Assembly: GCA_001662425.1 (NCBI GenBank)
Contig: BDDC01002233.1
Span: 1 to 14,936, forward strand
Reading direction: 5' to 3'
Length of the DNA stretch: 14,936 nucleotides
Source of the DNA: Chlamydomonas sphaeroides
Lineage: Eukaryota; Chlorophyta; Chlorophyceae; Chlamydomonadales; Chlamydomonadaceae
Part shown: piece after piece, positions 1 to 9,336 of the stretch
Numbering within the stretch: position 1 is the stretch's first letter
How the letters are laid out: every line of letters begins with the position of its first letter
Position numbers and translations under genes: made by a program
The notes under the pieces: model-generated
Told to the model about the DNA's origin: nothing
The model's input: the letters and a program-made list of their open reading frames with translations, nothing else
The model's database searches: none

Positions 1-24
1 CCCCCCCCCTCCCCCCCCCCCCCC
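1..24. repeat. Poly-C tract at the left edge
   Basis: Twenty-three C and one T form the left edge. Read on the minus strand this is a G-run that begins at the donor of TRM8-like intron 3. It is probably where the assembly stopped. Confidence 0.85.
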
Positions 25-26
25 AC

Positions 27-868
27 CTCATGAGCAGGCCGCCGAAGCCGCAGCCCACGTCCACGAAGCGCACCGCGGGCGCCTCGCCGCCCCCGCCCCC
101 GCCCCCGCTCAAGCAAGACGCCTGCTCGCCGGCCCCGGCCGCCGCCGCCCCCGCCTCCTGCCCGGGCCCCGCCTCGCCCGCCTGCTGCCGCTCACGCCAC
201 TGCCGGAAGACCTCGGGGTAGTGCTCGGACCTGGAGGCGGGGGCGGGGGCCCGGAGGCTTAGGAAGGGGTGAGCAGGAGGTGAGCCCGTAGGCGTCCGGG
301 GAGGCAGCAGAATGGGTGGTGGCGGGGGTGTCCGGCGCCCGGTGCTGCGCCCGCAGCTGCCGCCACGGGGGCCGGGTGTGCCCAGGACGACGGCCCTGAG
401 CTGCCCCACCGCCCACCACCTCCTGCGATGCCGGCACCTGCCCCCCGCGCTGGCCCGTGGTTCTGCCCTCCGCAGCCGCGGGCAGGCGCGGGCGGCTCAC
501 CAGTCGTAGTCCTCGGGCCGGGTGGGCACCTCAAAGGAGGCGTCGTTGAGCGGGTTGCTGTGCGCCCGGGCGCGGTAAAAGCGCTTGCGGGGGTGCGCCA
601 CCTCCTGGGAGGGGAGGGGGGAAGGGGGGAGGGGGCCGGGGGCCGGGGGGCGGCAGGCAGGGCGCGCGACGGCAGAAGCTGAGGGGAGCAGCGGCGGGGT
701 CGCTAAGGGGTGGCGGGTGGGGCCCCGCTGACCCCTGCTTGACCCCCGCCCCCGTCCTGACCCGGTGCCGGCCCCTCCTCCCACCTCCTTGGGTTTGTGC
801 TGCTTGCCGCCCTTGCCACCCCTGCCGCCACCGCCGCCGCCCTCCTCGCGCGCACGCTTGGGCGCCAT
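27..868 (-). CDS. tRNA (guanine-N7-)-methyltransferase, TRM8/METTL1 family, 5' part (three exons, truncated by window edge)
   Basis: This enzyme makes m7G46 in the variable loop of tRNAs; in the known family it is the catalytic partner of a WD-repeat protein (Trm82/WDR4). Exons read on the minus strand are 868-785, 604-501 and 230-27, with GT..AG introns of 180 and 270 bp. The start is the ATG at 868; an upstream in-frame extension begins only with TTG. Residues 1-28 are a basic, Gly-rich leader. Exon 2 carries the family hallmark KRFYRARAHSNPLND followed by PEDYDW, and the Trp codon is split across the intron. Exon 3 continues SEHYPEVF and ends in SAM-binding motif I, FVDVGCGFGGLLM (about residues 118-130). 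A Gly/Ala/Glu-rich insertion of roughly 40 residues lies between the helix and motif I. The 3' exons, with most of the methyltransferase domain, lie beyond position 1. Family assignment is firm; exon borders are inferred by hand. Confidence 0.88.
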
Positions 869-1177
869 GTCCTCCAATGCGCTGCGGCGGCGGGACTCTG
901 GTCGCGATAACGCCGCTAGCAGACTGGATTGCGACAGTGTGCGGTCTTGCTGCAAGGCAAAGAACAGCTGGCCAATGAAGCGAATGACCGAGGGCGCAAC
1001 CTTTGCTTAGTACCAGCAAACAATGCAGCTGTAAAACGACTTCTACTAGTAACGCGTGTATACGTATTGCTGTGTAGAAAGCGCAACTCAACACCGCTCG
1101 CCGTGGCTTGCATGCTCGGCGACAGACAATCCAATCACCCTCGAGCGACACATACGTAAATCGCAGTTGTAGTAGCC
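869..1177. promoter_or_regulatory. Shared intergenic region between divergent genes TRM8-like (-) and RpiA-like (+)
   Basis: This stretch of about 310 bp separates two head-to-head start codons and must hold both 5' UTRs and both promoters. Around 1000-1090 it is clearly less GC-rich than the flanking coding DNA, as is common near algal transcription starts. I see no convincing canonical TATA box. No ORF here resembles a known protein. Confidence 0.5.
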
Positions 1178-3302
1178 ATGCAGCAGCGGGCTGCGCAACT
1201 GACGGCACGGTCGGGGACTGGGCGGGGATGGCCATCCGCAGCACGGTGAGCCACGCGCGACGCCCGCGACTGCAGCGCTGCACCGAGGTGATCGGAGGCC
1301 AGGGTTCTGGCACCCAGTGCGCGGCAGCCGGCCTCCGGCCGCAACCGGGCGTGTGGCCAGCCCGTCTGCTGGCGGCCCCTCGCCGAGCCCCTCGCTGCAC
1401 CCCCTCCATTGTTCTTTTGACCCCCAACCCCTGTGCACGGCCCAGACCCTGCCGCCGCCCGTCCGTCGCGGTGCGCGCCAGCGGAGGCAGTGACTCCAGC
1501 GACAGCAAGCTGGATGCGGCCAAGCGGGCGGCGGCTCGTGAGGTGGTGTCGCGCTACGTCAAGGACAACATGGTCATCGCGCTGGGGCCGGGGGAGATGG
1601 TGCGGGCAGGGGGGGCAGGAGAGGGGAGGGGCAGGCCAGGGGAGGGGCACGGGGGCCCTAGCTGGGCACACCAGCTGCGATCCGGGGGCCCAGGCACAGC
1701 AGGGGCGGGCAGTTACCTGGAGCGGGGGCACCTCCCGTACTGTGCCGGCTGATGCGTGCCTCCGCACCTTCTCCCGCCCCCTTCGCCGGCCCCTTTGCCT
1801 TCGTCTCCTGCAGTCTTCCCTGGTGATCGAGGAGGTGGCTCGCCGCCTGGCGCTAGGCACCCTGCAGGTGGGGCCGGGGGGATGGGGCCGTGGGAGGGAG
1901 GAGCCGGAGGGGTGGGTTGGGGACCTGGGGTAGGGAGGGCACATGCCGCTTGTAGGGGTCTGGGAAGGGAGGCTCGCCTGCTGGCCCACAGCTGCCCGCA
2001 TCTGACGTGGGCTAGGAGGGGTCGCATGGATGGCATTCCCTCACTGTCAGCACGCTCACAGACTCCTGCTCGGCCCCTTCAGCCCCCCACCCCGGCCCCT
2101 CTTGGCAATTTATTCCCACCCCGCCCCTTTCCCCTCCTCCAGGGTGTGTCGGGGGTGCCCGCCAGCGACGTCGCGGCCCACGAGGCGGCCTTCCAGGGGC
2201 TGCCGCTGCTGCCCGACAGCAGGGGGGCGGAGGTGAGGGGGGAGGGGGGAGGGGGGCACCTCACGGCGGGGGGACAGGCTGACACCGCGGGCGCTGCACC
2301 ACACCTGCTCGGGCCCTCGCAAGCCACCTGCCCCCGCCACCTGCCTCCCCCCAACCCCGGCCCTCAGGCGACGCTGGTGGTGGCGGAGGCGGACGCGCTT
2401 GATGCGGGCAAGGGGGCGGCCCTGCTGGGGTGCGGCTGTGAGCCCACGCAGCCGGATGTGAGCGGGGGTTGAGGGGGCAGAAGGGGCCGGAGGGGGCAGA
2501 AGGGGCCGGAGGTTGTATGCGAGGGAGGGAGGGGCGAGAAAAGCCGCCGAAGGCCGGCATGGGAGGGTATGGACGTGCGGGCCCACTGTGTGTGGTGTGG
2601 CACCATGGTGCGCATCCGCCGCATGCCTCCGCCGCATGCCGCCGCGGCGCACCCAGCCCCGACTGCCAGCCTGACCTGCACCTGGCCCCTGCCACCTGTG
2701 CCTCCCTGCCACTTCCTTCCCCCTCAGATCCCCCGCCTCATGTCGGTGCTGTACCCGCGGGGCCTTTCCCAGCCGCCCCGCCTGGTGCTGCTGACAGACT
2801 CATCCAGGGTGGGTGCTGGGGGGGCCCGGGTGGCAGGGAGGGAGGGGGGCCGTGGGGCGCGGGCCGCAGGGCTGGGGGCTCCACTGAGGGCGCTCCATGC
2901 GGGTTTGCCCTGCGGGGCTTGTTCCGTCACCTGCGGGGTCCACCGGCCGCTGCTGCACCATCCCCTCCCTAGCCCCGCGCTCCCGCCCTCGCGAGCCACA
3001 GCCCCCATCACCCCCCGCCCTTTTCTCCCCCCCCCTCGTTGGCCTCCTCAGGTGGTCGACCGGCTGTGCGGCGCGGTGCCTGTGTGGCTCAAGGCCGATG
3101 TGTGGGAGGAGGCGGCCGAGGAGCTGGACGACATCTTCCTGGGCGACGCGGAGATCTGGCGCCGCGCCTCCGACGGCCAGCCGAGCACCCCCCGCGGTGG
3201 CGACTTCCCCTACGTCAGCGCCGAGGTGCGGCGGCCAGGAGGGCGGGGGGCGGCGGGGGATGAGGGTGGGGCTGGGGCGGGGTGTGCAGGGGGGCGCCGC
3301 TG

Positions 3303-3333
<31 letters not shown>

Positions 3334-3335
3334 CT

Positions 3336-3367
<32 letters not shown>

Positions 3368-3799
3368 AGCTGCAGGGGGGCTGCAGCGTGAGGGGCCACC
3401 GCGAGGTCGCGAGCGCTGCCTAGCACCTAGCCGCGCCTTCCACTCGTGCAGGGGGGAGCCGCATCCACGTTTCGCCGCCCCCATGGCAAGGTGCCAGAGG
3501 CAGAGGAGCCAACACGCCCCCTCCCCAACCGCACACGTGTTACGTCAACCTATGAATGAACACCCTATCCCTCGCGCTCCTTGGCCTGTCCCCCTTCCCC
3601 CTAGGGCCACACCATCGTGGATGTGCGCTTCTACGAGCACATGGTGCTGTTCGGGGAGGACGCGCCGTACGAGAAAATCGCCGAGGAGATCGGGGGCGTG
3701 TCGGGGGTGGTGGCGCACGGGTTGCTGGCGGGGCGGGCGGCGGCAGCGGTGGTGGCGCGGCTGGACCCGGGCGAGGGGCCGCAGGTGTTCGAGTTCTGA
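1178..3799 (+). CDS. RpiA-fold protein, probable plastid ribose-5-phosphate isomerase-like (RPI4-type), complete, eight exons
   Basis: Exons are 1178-1245, 1446-1599, 1814-1867, 2143-2232, 2368-2457, 2728-2808, 3052-3225 and 3605-3799, giving 301 aa; all junctions keep phase. RpiA interconverts ribose-5-P and ribulose-5-P in the Calvin cycle and pentose phosphate pathway. The start is inferred from splicing GTGAGC at 1246 to the AG at 1444-1445. This yields an acid-free leader rich in Arg, Ser, Ala and Gln, ending VAVRA before SGG, a typical plastid transit peptide. The body follows the RpiA order: a phosphate-loop-like region GPGEMSSLVIEEVARRL (where the family has GTGST), a degenerate catalytic loop EADALDAGKGAALL, then VPVWLKADVWEEAAEEL, GHTIVDVRFYE and GVSGVVAHGLL near the C-terminus. 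The usual DGADE motif is missing and the stretch to the conserved Lys is short, so catalysis is doubtful. It may be the algal counterpart of the divergent plant protein called probable RPI4. The unspliced alternative start is ATG 1231. Confidence 0.78.
1600..1813 (+). other. Representative intron of the RpiA-like gene with G-rich start and C-rich end
   Basis: This 214 bp intron starts GTGCGGGCAGG and ends CTCCTGCAG. Its first half is almost free of C-runs and packed with G-runs; its last 70 bases are packed with C-runs. The same layout recurs in nearly all introns of the window, including those of genes on the other strand when read in their sense direction. Confidence 0.6.
2471..2508. repeat. 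Two perfect tandem copies of a 19-bp unit in an intron
   Basis: The unit gagggggcagaaggggccg occurs twice in immediate succession. It lies 13 bp after the donor of the RpiA-like gene's fifth intron (2458-2727), in the G-rich donor-proximal half. It is probably a local slippage product. Confidence 0.8.
3306..3361. repeat. CCAG tetranucleotide microsatellite, 14 units
   Basis: Thirteen CCAG units are interrupted once by CTAG at 3334-3337. The tract lies in the last intron (3226-3604) of the RpiA-like gene, so it does not alter the protein. It is likely to vary in length between strains. Confidence 0.92.
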
Positions 3800-5002
3800 T
3801 GCTGATTGGGCGGCAGCAGGCTTGGGGGGAGATGCCAGGTGGGGCCCGGGGGCCGTGGCGTGCTGTGGCGAACTCAGGGGGAGGCTGCGCTCTTGGCCAC
3901 GTGATCCATGGGTCCGTGCTGCCTTATCAATGAAGGGCCAGCGTGGAAGTCAGTGGAGGTGCTGCCTTCGGGGGGGACTCGCGTCTTGCACGGCCCCGGG
4001 TGGCACGCCAAGCATGGCTGGCTAAGTCACGAAGCATGGCTGCTGCTGCGAGCGGCGTTTCTCGGCTGCAGGCGCATGGGGCGGCGCGTGGCACCCCATC
4101 GGCGCCACATTGGACGTGGCCCCGTGCCGTGGTCGTGCTCGTGTGCTGCAGCAGCAGCAGCGGCAGGCGGTGTGGCGGTGCTTGCGTGCAGGCCTCGCCC
4201 CCTCTCCCCCCGCACCACCGAGAGGCAGGTGCTGGCCATCCGGACGTCAGCCGGGGACGCCCGGGTCCGGATAACTCAGTTCTCCGGGCTTGGAAGCACA
4301 CCGTGCTACCTGCCCGCATGCGCGTGTCTTTGTTGCCCAGCCGCCAGCGTGCATGCGCTCTGGCATGAGCGGCAGCTCGAGGCGGCCCGCGACAGCTGTA
4401 TCCGGGGGCGCGCCCCCTCCGTTACATACGCCTCGGCGCCAGCCGCTCCACAGCCCTGCACCCTTGGGAAGGGGCCCTCAAAATCGGGCTCTCACGGCTC
4501 GCGGCGCACCTCGGCGCCTGCTGCCACTCCACACTCATACAGCACACGCCGCTTACCCCACACACAGCTCACGGGACGCAGCCGAGGGTGACTGGAATCC
4601 CACCCAGTGGTTCCACTCAAGTACACCGTCACTCACGCCTCCCAGCCCCGCATCCCGCACAAGCCCCGTGGCCCAACGGCCTCTCTGCCCGGGCCGCACG
4701 CCCGCGCTTATGGCCCCCGCCTGCCCTCGTGCTCAAGCCGGTTGAGCAGCAAGCATGCAGCCTCTGCCCCGCCTCAGCCCCTTGCGGGCTACGGGCCCCT
4801 CACCCTCGCACTACCCAGAACCCTCCCCCCCTCCCCGCGCACTGTCCGCCGGCAGCCGCCATGCCCCCCCCCAGTCCTCTGCAATGCAAGCACCCCCGCC
4901 CCCCCTCCGCTCTTTCTCACCGGCCCCCCGCCCACTGCCGCCGCCGGTCCCTGTCCCGCCGCCCAAGAGCCAGCCCGCCAGTCGGCCCCCGGGGGGGGCG
5001 CC
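3800..5002. other. Gene-free region between convergent RpiA-like (+) and ZDS (-) genes, containing both 3' UTRs
   Basis: These 1.2 kb follow the stop codon of the RpiA-like gene and, on the other strand, the stop codon of ZDS. The open frames here are low-complexity Pro/Arg/Ala-rich translations with no recognisable domain; I take them as UTR and spacer. A short CAG run lies near 4146-4160. No TGTAA signal was seen on the plus strand, so the 3' end of the RpiA-like transcript cannot be placed. Confidence 0.5.
4422..4426 (-). terminator. Candidate poly(A) signal TGTAA for ZDS
   Basis: TTACA on the plus strand reads TGTAA on the ZDS strand. It lies about 580 bases past the ZDS stop codon, and I saw no closer copy. 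TGTAA is the usual polyadenylation signal of Chlamydomonas-type algae. A pentamer can occur by chance, so support is modest. Confidence 0.4.
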
Positions 5003-8000
5003 TCACACGGCGGCCAGTGGCCGGGCCGAGGCCGCCACGTCCGCGGCCGCCTTCTTGATGGCCGCCACGTCGGCCACCATGGCGTAGGCGCACTGCCGCC
5101 CCGACAGCGTGGCGCCCTCCATGGAGTCGATGTAGTCCTGGGGGCCGGGGAAAGGCAGGGGAGGGGAGGGGAGGAGGAGTCCGGTTACTTGGGCAGGGGT
5201 TGGGTTGTAGGCTGCTGGATTGGGCCGCGGGCCGGGACCCCAGCGCCCGTCTGCCCCCCCAAGTCCTCCTCCCAGGCCCACCCCCACAGGCCCCCCCGCC
5301 GCACCTGCTTGGTGTAGGACCCGGCCAGGTAGAAGTTGGGGATGGGCGTGCGCTGGTCGGGGCGGTAGGCGTCCATGCCGGGCGCCTCCTCGTACAGCGA
5401 CTGCCCGATCTTGACGACGCTGTGCCAGGTGCACTTGAGGCCGCGGGCCGAGGGGAAGAGCTGGCGGACCTGCTTGTCGGTCTCGGCGGCGATGGCCTCG
5501 TTGGTCCACGACATGTAGGGGATGGCGGGCGTGATGACGCACTGGGTGTGGGGAGGAACGAGGGGAGGACGGAGGAGGGGAGGCGCGTCAGCAAGCGAGG
5601 ACTGGCAGGGGCTGACGCCCCATCCCCATCCCCAGCCGAAGGTGTCACAGCGCAGGGCGCTCTGATCTGCGCCCCCGAAACCCCACCGCGACCTGATACG
5701 CCACCGTCCGCCCCTCATCGCTCCCCTCCTTCCACCCCCCCACCTGCATGAGGCTGCCCTGGCCCTCCTTGAAGTACTCCACGGGGCTGGTCAGCGCCAG
5801 GTCCGCAAAGCACGAAAAGTACGTGTCGGCGCTGTACAGCAAGTTGTCCAGGCCCGCGGCGGTGCGCAGGTCCTTGACGCGGGCGGCGTCCTGGTAGGGG
5901 GGCGCGGGAGCGGGGGACGAGGGTGGGCGGTGAGGAGGTGGCGGGCGGGGGCGCACATGTCCAGCCTAAGGCCCCCGCCCCCTAGCTGGACACAGGCCGT
6001 CGTTGAGCAGCAGGTCCTGGGCCCCGGGCCTCCAACGACACATGCGGGGGATGTACCATGGGAGTAACGAACTAGTTGCGAACCTCATGCGGGGGATGGG
6101 CGACGGCCAACCGCCACACCCGGGAGCCCCCGCACCCAGCGCACAGGGCCACCCACAGGGCCACCCACACACCCAGCTGCCTTTCCCTCCTGGCACGCGC
6201 TCAGCGCCCTGGTGCCCGCGCCCTCAACCGTGCCTTGCCCCACCCCCCGGGGGCCGCACCTTCATCTCCGTCACCCAGCCGTCGTAGCGCAGCTGCACCG
6301 TGATGACGGGCACGCCCACCAGCTTATAGATGTTGTCAAACTGCTTGTGGGAGCGCCAGGGCGCGGGCAGCAGCTGCTTGATGCCGGGCACATCCAGCGC
6401 CGCCACGTAGGCGTCCGCGGTGATGACCTGGTCGCGGCCAGAGGGGCCCACGCGCAGGCCCGTGACGCGGGTGGTGCCGTCGGCGCCCGTCTCGTACTGC
6501 ACCTCCCTGCAGACGCGTGGAGGCGGCGTTGAGCGTGGTCAGGGGCACGACAAGGCGCGGCCGCGTGTAATCCTTCGGGCGTGGCCCCTCCCCCGGCTGA
6601 GCCCCTTCCAGGCTGCCGCCGGCCCGGGCCCCTCGGGCCCCCTCGGGCCTGTCCCCCCCCCCCCGCCGCCCCCCTCCTCTGCTGGGCGCTCACTTGCAGC
6701 CCTGGCGCAGGTGGATGCGGCCGCCTTTGGCCTTGACGTAGTCGGCGATGGGCGCCAGCAGGCGGTCGGCGGGCGAGCCGTTGAGCATGCGCAGCACCGA
6801 GGCGTCCGTCTTGGTGGCGAAGAACTGGAAGATGGTGAGCATGCAGCGGGCAGAGATGTGGTCGCAGTCCAGGAAGCCCAGCGCGTAGGCTGCACGGGAA
6901 GGGGGGGAGCGGGTGGAGTCGGGTGAGGGGGACGGCAGAGAGGAGGGCCCGGGCTCAGGAGAGCGGGAGCGGGGGGTGCGGCGCAGCGGGCCTGGCCGGG
7001 TCTCAGTGGCAGCCGGGACCGATATCTGCGTGGCGGTGGCGGGGCGTGCCTCACCGATAGGGTCCCACATGCGCTTGATGGAGTTCATGCTGCCTCCGTG
7101 GCTGGTGAACCACTGCGTGAAGCTGATGCCGTCCAGGTTGCGGATGTCCTGCATGCCGCCCTCGGGGTCCACCAGCGCCCGCACAATGGGGCTGGTGCCC
7201 AGCGCCAGGCTGTTGGCCAGCTTGTCCACCGGCTCCAGCTGGGGCGTGGTGAAGAAAGCCTTGAGGCCTGGGGGGCGGGGGGGGGGCCGGGGCGGGGGGA
7301 GGAGGCAGGTTGGGGGGCCGAAGGGGCGGAAGGTGGGGGCAGCGCGGTGCTGGCGCTCCTGAGCGGTTCCAAACCTCATGCTGGAGGGGGAGCTCGCAGC
7401 TCGCAGCTCCTGGCTGTACTGGCCGCCTAGGAGGCTCAGGCGTCCCTGGGTCCCATGCACAACCCCGGCCCACTGCCCTGTCACTCCCTATCCCTCTTCC
7501 CATGCCGCTGTCGCTGTCATTCCCTTTGTTTCGCCTTCCGCCTCCCCTTTCCCCTCTCTCCTTCCTTCACCTCTCCCTTTGCATGCACACATACCCAGCC
7601 CATGTGCCGCTCCCGTTCTGTTCACCCTTTCTCGTCTCCCACACCCGCCCCTTCCCTGGCCCTTTCCAAGTCCTCTCCGCTGCCCCGCGCCTCTCACCCT
7701 CTCTGCTCCTTTGACCCCGGCCCCCCATTCGTACCGTGGAAGGGCGCCCCGATCTTCATGCCGTTGAGGAAGAAGCGGAAGTCCAGCTCGCGCACATCGC
7801 CGTCATTGTTGCAGAAAGTGTGCGTGTGCTCCTAAGGGGAAACGCGGAGGGCGACAGGGAGGTTGGCAGGGTGCTCGGGCCAGGGCCGCGTCGGCAGGCA
7901 GGGGAGCCCTCAGAGCTGTGCCGCCTCCCCTCCACATCCAGGCACATACCCAGCTGGGCCGACAACTCCTGCGCACCCCCACCGCGCTCGCCCCGCGCCC

Positions 8001-9336
8001 GCGCCACGCCAGCCCGCTCCGCCAGCAGCTTTGGCCACGTCCCGGCCCGCTGCCCTCCCTGCCTCATGCTCGCCCCGCCCCCCGTCGCATGCGGCCCCAC
8101 CTTGAGCAGCAGGTTCTCCAGCACCCCGCACTTAGCCATGAGGCGGAACAGGTTGAAGTAGCAGCCGAAGAAGACGTGCAGGCCCATCTGGAGGAGGGGG
8201 GGGAGGGGGAGGGGAGGGAAGGGGGAGGGCGGGGTCACAGAAGCGGTAGGTGGGTAAGGGATAGGGCAGAGGGGTGTGGGTGAAGTAAAACAGGACCCCA
8301 CCCGCGGCATAGTGTGAAGCTGCAGCGCCAGGGCTCGGCAGCCGCCTGTCTGACATCCTCCTGACGGCCCGCGCAGTTCCTCCGGCGCCCCTTCCCCGCT
8401 CCCCCGCCGTACCCCTTGCCCCCCTGCGCCCCGCACCTCGATGTGGTTGCCGTCCTTGTCCTTGAAGGAGGCCACCTTGCCGCCAATCCACTGCCGGCCC
8501 TCGTAGATGTCCACCTCGTGACTGGCCGTGGGAGGTTGGGACGTGGGGGCATTGTGAGGGCCACAGCGTGTGCAGTTTGGGGAGCGAGGGTGCAGCGCGG
8601 CTGGCCCGGCCCCCCGGCCCTCCCCAGCCGCTGCGGCCGCGTTCTGTCCAGCCAGCCCAGCCCCGGTTGTGGGGCACTGCTCACCCCTGGTCCAGCAGCT
8701 CCACGGCAGTGGACAGGCCAGCCAGGCCGCCGCCCACAATGGCCACCTTGAGCTTGGGGCTGCCCTGCGCACAGAACACGCCACCCGCGGCAGCTGCTTA
8801 GCAGAACGTTCCACCGGGGTACTCGGTCCTTTACGCCGTTCGCCGCTGCGTACGCAAGCCACCAAGCAGCAGCGCACGCGGCAGCGCACGTGGGCAGCGC
8901 AAGCGTCTGGCGCTTGCATGCGTGGCCAAGCGACCGCGTCAACTGCGAGCCAAGCATCAGCCCCGTTACCAGGCCAATTATGCTCGTTATAAAAGAAAGA
9001 AGCTATTGTTCTGGTCGCCTTCGTAAGCACGCACCGGGGCGGGCGGCTTGGGCTCATCAGGGAAGAGCGACCGCAGCGGCACGTCCTTCAAACCCACGGA
9101 CGTGACATCCGAGGCCTTAGACATCGTTGGAGGCGCAGCGGCAACCGCGAGGGCCTTCACTGTGGGCATGCGCGGACCCAAAACGTTGGAATGTGAGGCT
9201 GCCCGTCGCTCGCAGCGCCCAGCGTACCCGCACGCCGGCTGCTCCGCAGGGACGCTGCCTTCACAGAGCATGGGCAGACCACCTTGGCGCCCGAGGCCTT
9301 AGCCCCGGCTGCCTGCTGCTTGAGCACTTGCTGCAT
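5003..9336 (-). CDS. ZDS: Zeta-carotene desaturase, chloroplastic, complete, twelve exons
   Basis: ZDS is an FAD-dependent plastid enzyme that desaturates 9,9'-di-cis-zeta-carotene to 7,9,9',7'-tetra-cis-lycopene, passing electrons to plastoquinone. Minus-strand exons are 9336-9228, 9159-9035, 8764-8685, 8521-8437, 8187-8101, 7831-7735, 7267-7055, 6889-6694, 6506-6260, 5890-5744, 5541-5305 and 5137-5003; every phase agrees and the product is 585 aa, normal for the family. The leader (about residues 1-45) is rich in Ala, Lys, Arg and Ser with no acidic residue, as in a transit peptide. The Rossmann motif VAIVGGGLAGLSTAVELL has Gly89, 91 and 94, with Glu112 (DIYE) expected to bind FAD ribose. 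Next comes GNHIEMGLHVFFGCYFNLF, a ZDS signature that separates it from phytoene desaturase. The C-terminal FAD motif is NFYLAGSYTKQDYIDSMEGA (532-551). No frameshift or missing motif was seen. It is divergent from the RSL1D1-like gene. Confidence 0.95.
6041..6165. repeat. Short direct repeats in ZDS intron 9
   Basis: The 13-mer catgcgggggatg occurs at 6041-6053 and 6086-6098. The 12-mer cacagggccacc occurs twice in tandem at 6142-6165. Both lie in the 369 bp intron 5891-6259 and have no visible coding role. Confidence 0.7.
7268..7734 (-). other. ZDS: ZDS intron 6 with a long purine-rich tract on the sense strand
   Basis: This is the longest ZDS intron (467 bp). On the plus strand, about 7480-7700 is almost pure pyrimidine, so the pre-mRNA carries some 220 bases of purine-rich sequence near the donor. 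The acceptor end is a run of C on the sense strand. No exon is missing: the flanking coding parts join as FHGLKAFF, as expected for ZDS. Confidence 0.7.

Noticed and set aside
497..955. Longer N-terminus of the TRM8-like protein starting near 955
   Set aside because: The upstream extension begins with TTG, not ATG; the ATG at 868 gives a normal start with a suitable context.
531..1523. 330-residue open frame on the minus strand
   Set aside because: It runs through TRM8-like exons and introns in a different frame and overlaps the RpiA-like gene; low-complexity Arg/Pro/Ala content with no domain.
3306..3361. CCAG repeats as a CRISPR-like or protein-repeat array
   Set aside because: It is a simple 4-bp microsatellite without spacers, inside an intron.
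4607..5317. 236-residue proline-rich open frame on the plus strand
   Set aside because: It overlaps ZDS exons 11-12 on the opposite strand and has only compositional bias, no motif.
5966..6196. Possible extra ZDS exon in intron 9, with a coding-like stretch AQDLLLNDGLCP
   Set aside because: The flanking exons already join perfectly as WVTEMKDAARVKDL, as expected for ZDS, so an insertion is not needed and the segment matches no part of the enzyme.
8985..8998. TATAAAAG box on the plus strand
   Set aside because: It lies in ZDS intron 2, points away from ZDS and is about 800 bp from the next plus-strand start; a chance match or at most a cryptic antisense promoter.
7756..9057. 433-residue open frame on the ZDS strand
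   Set aside because: It is ZDS exons 3-6 read through their introns, mixing true ZDS pieces with intron translation; the spliced model accounts for all conserved parts.
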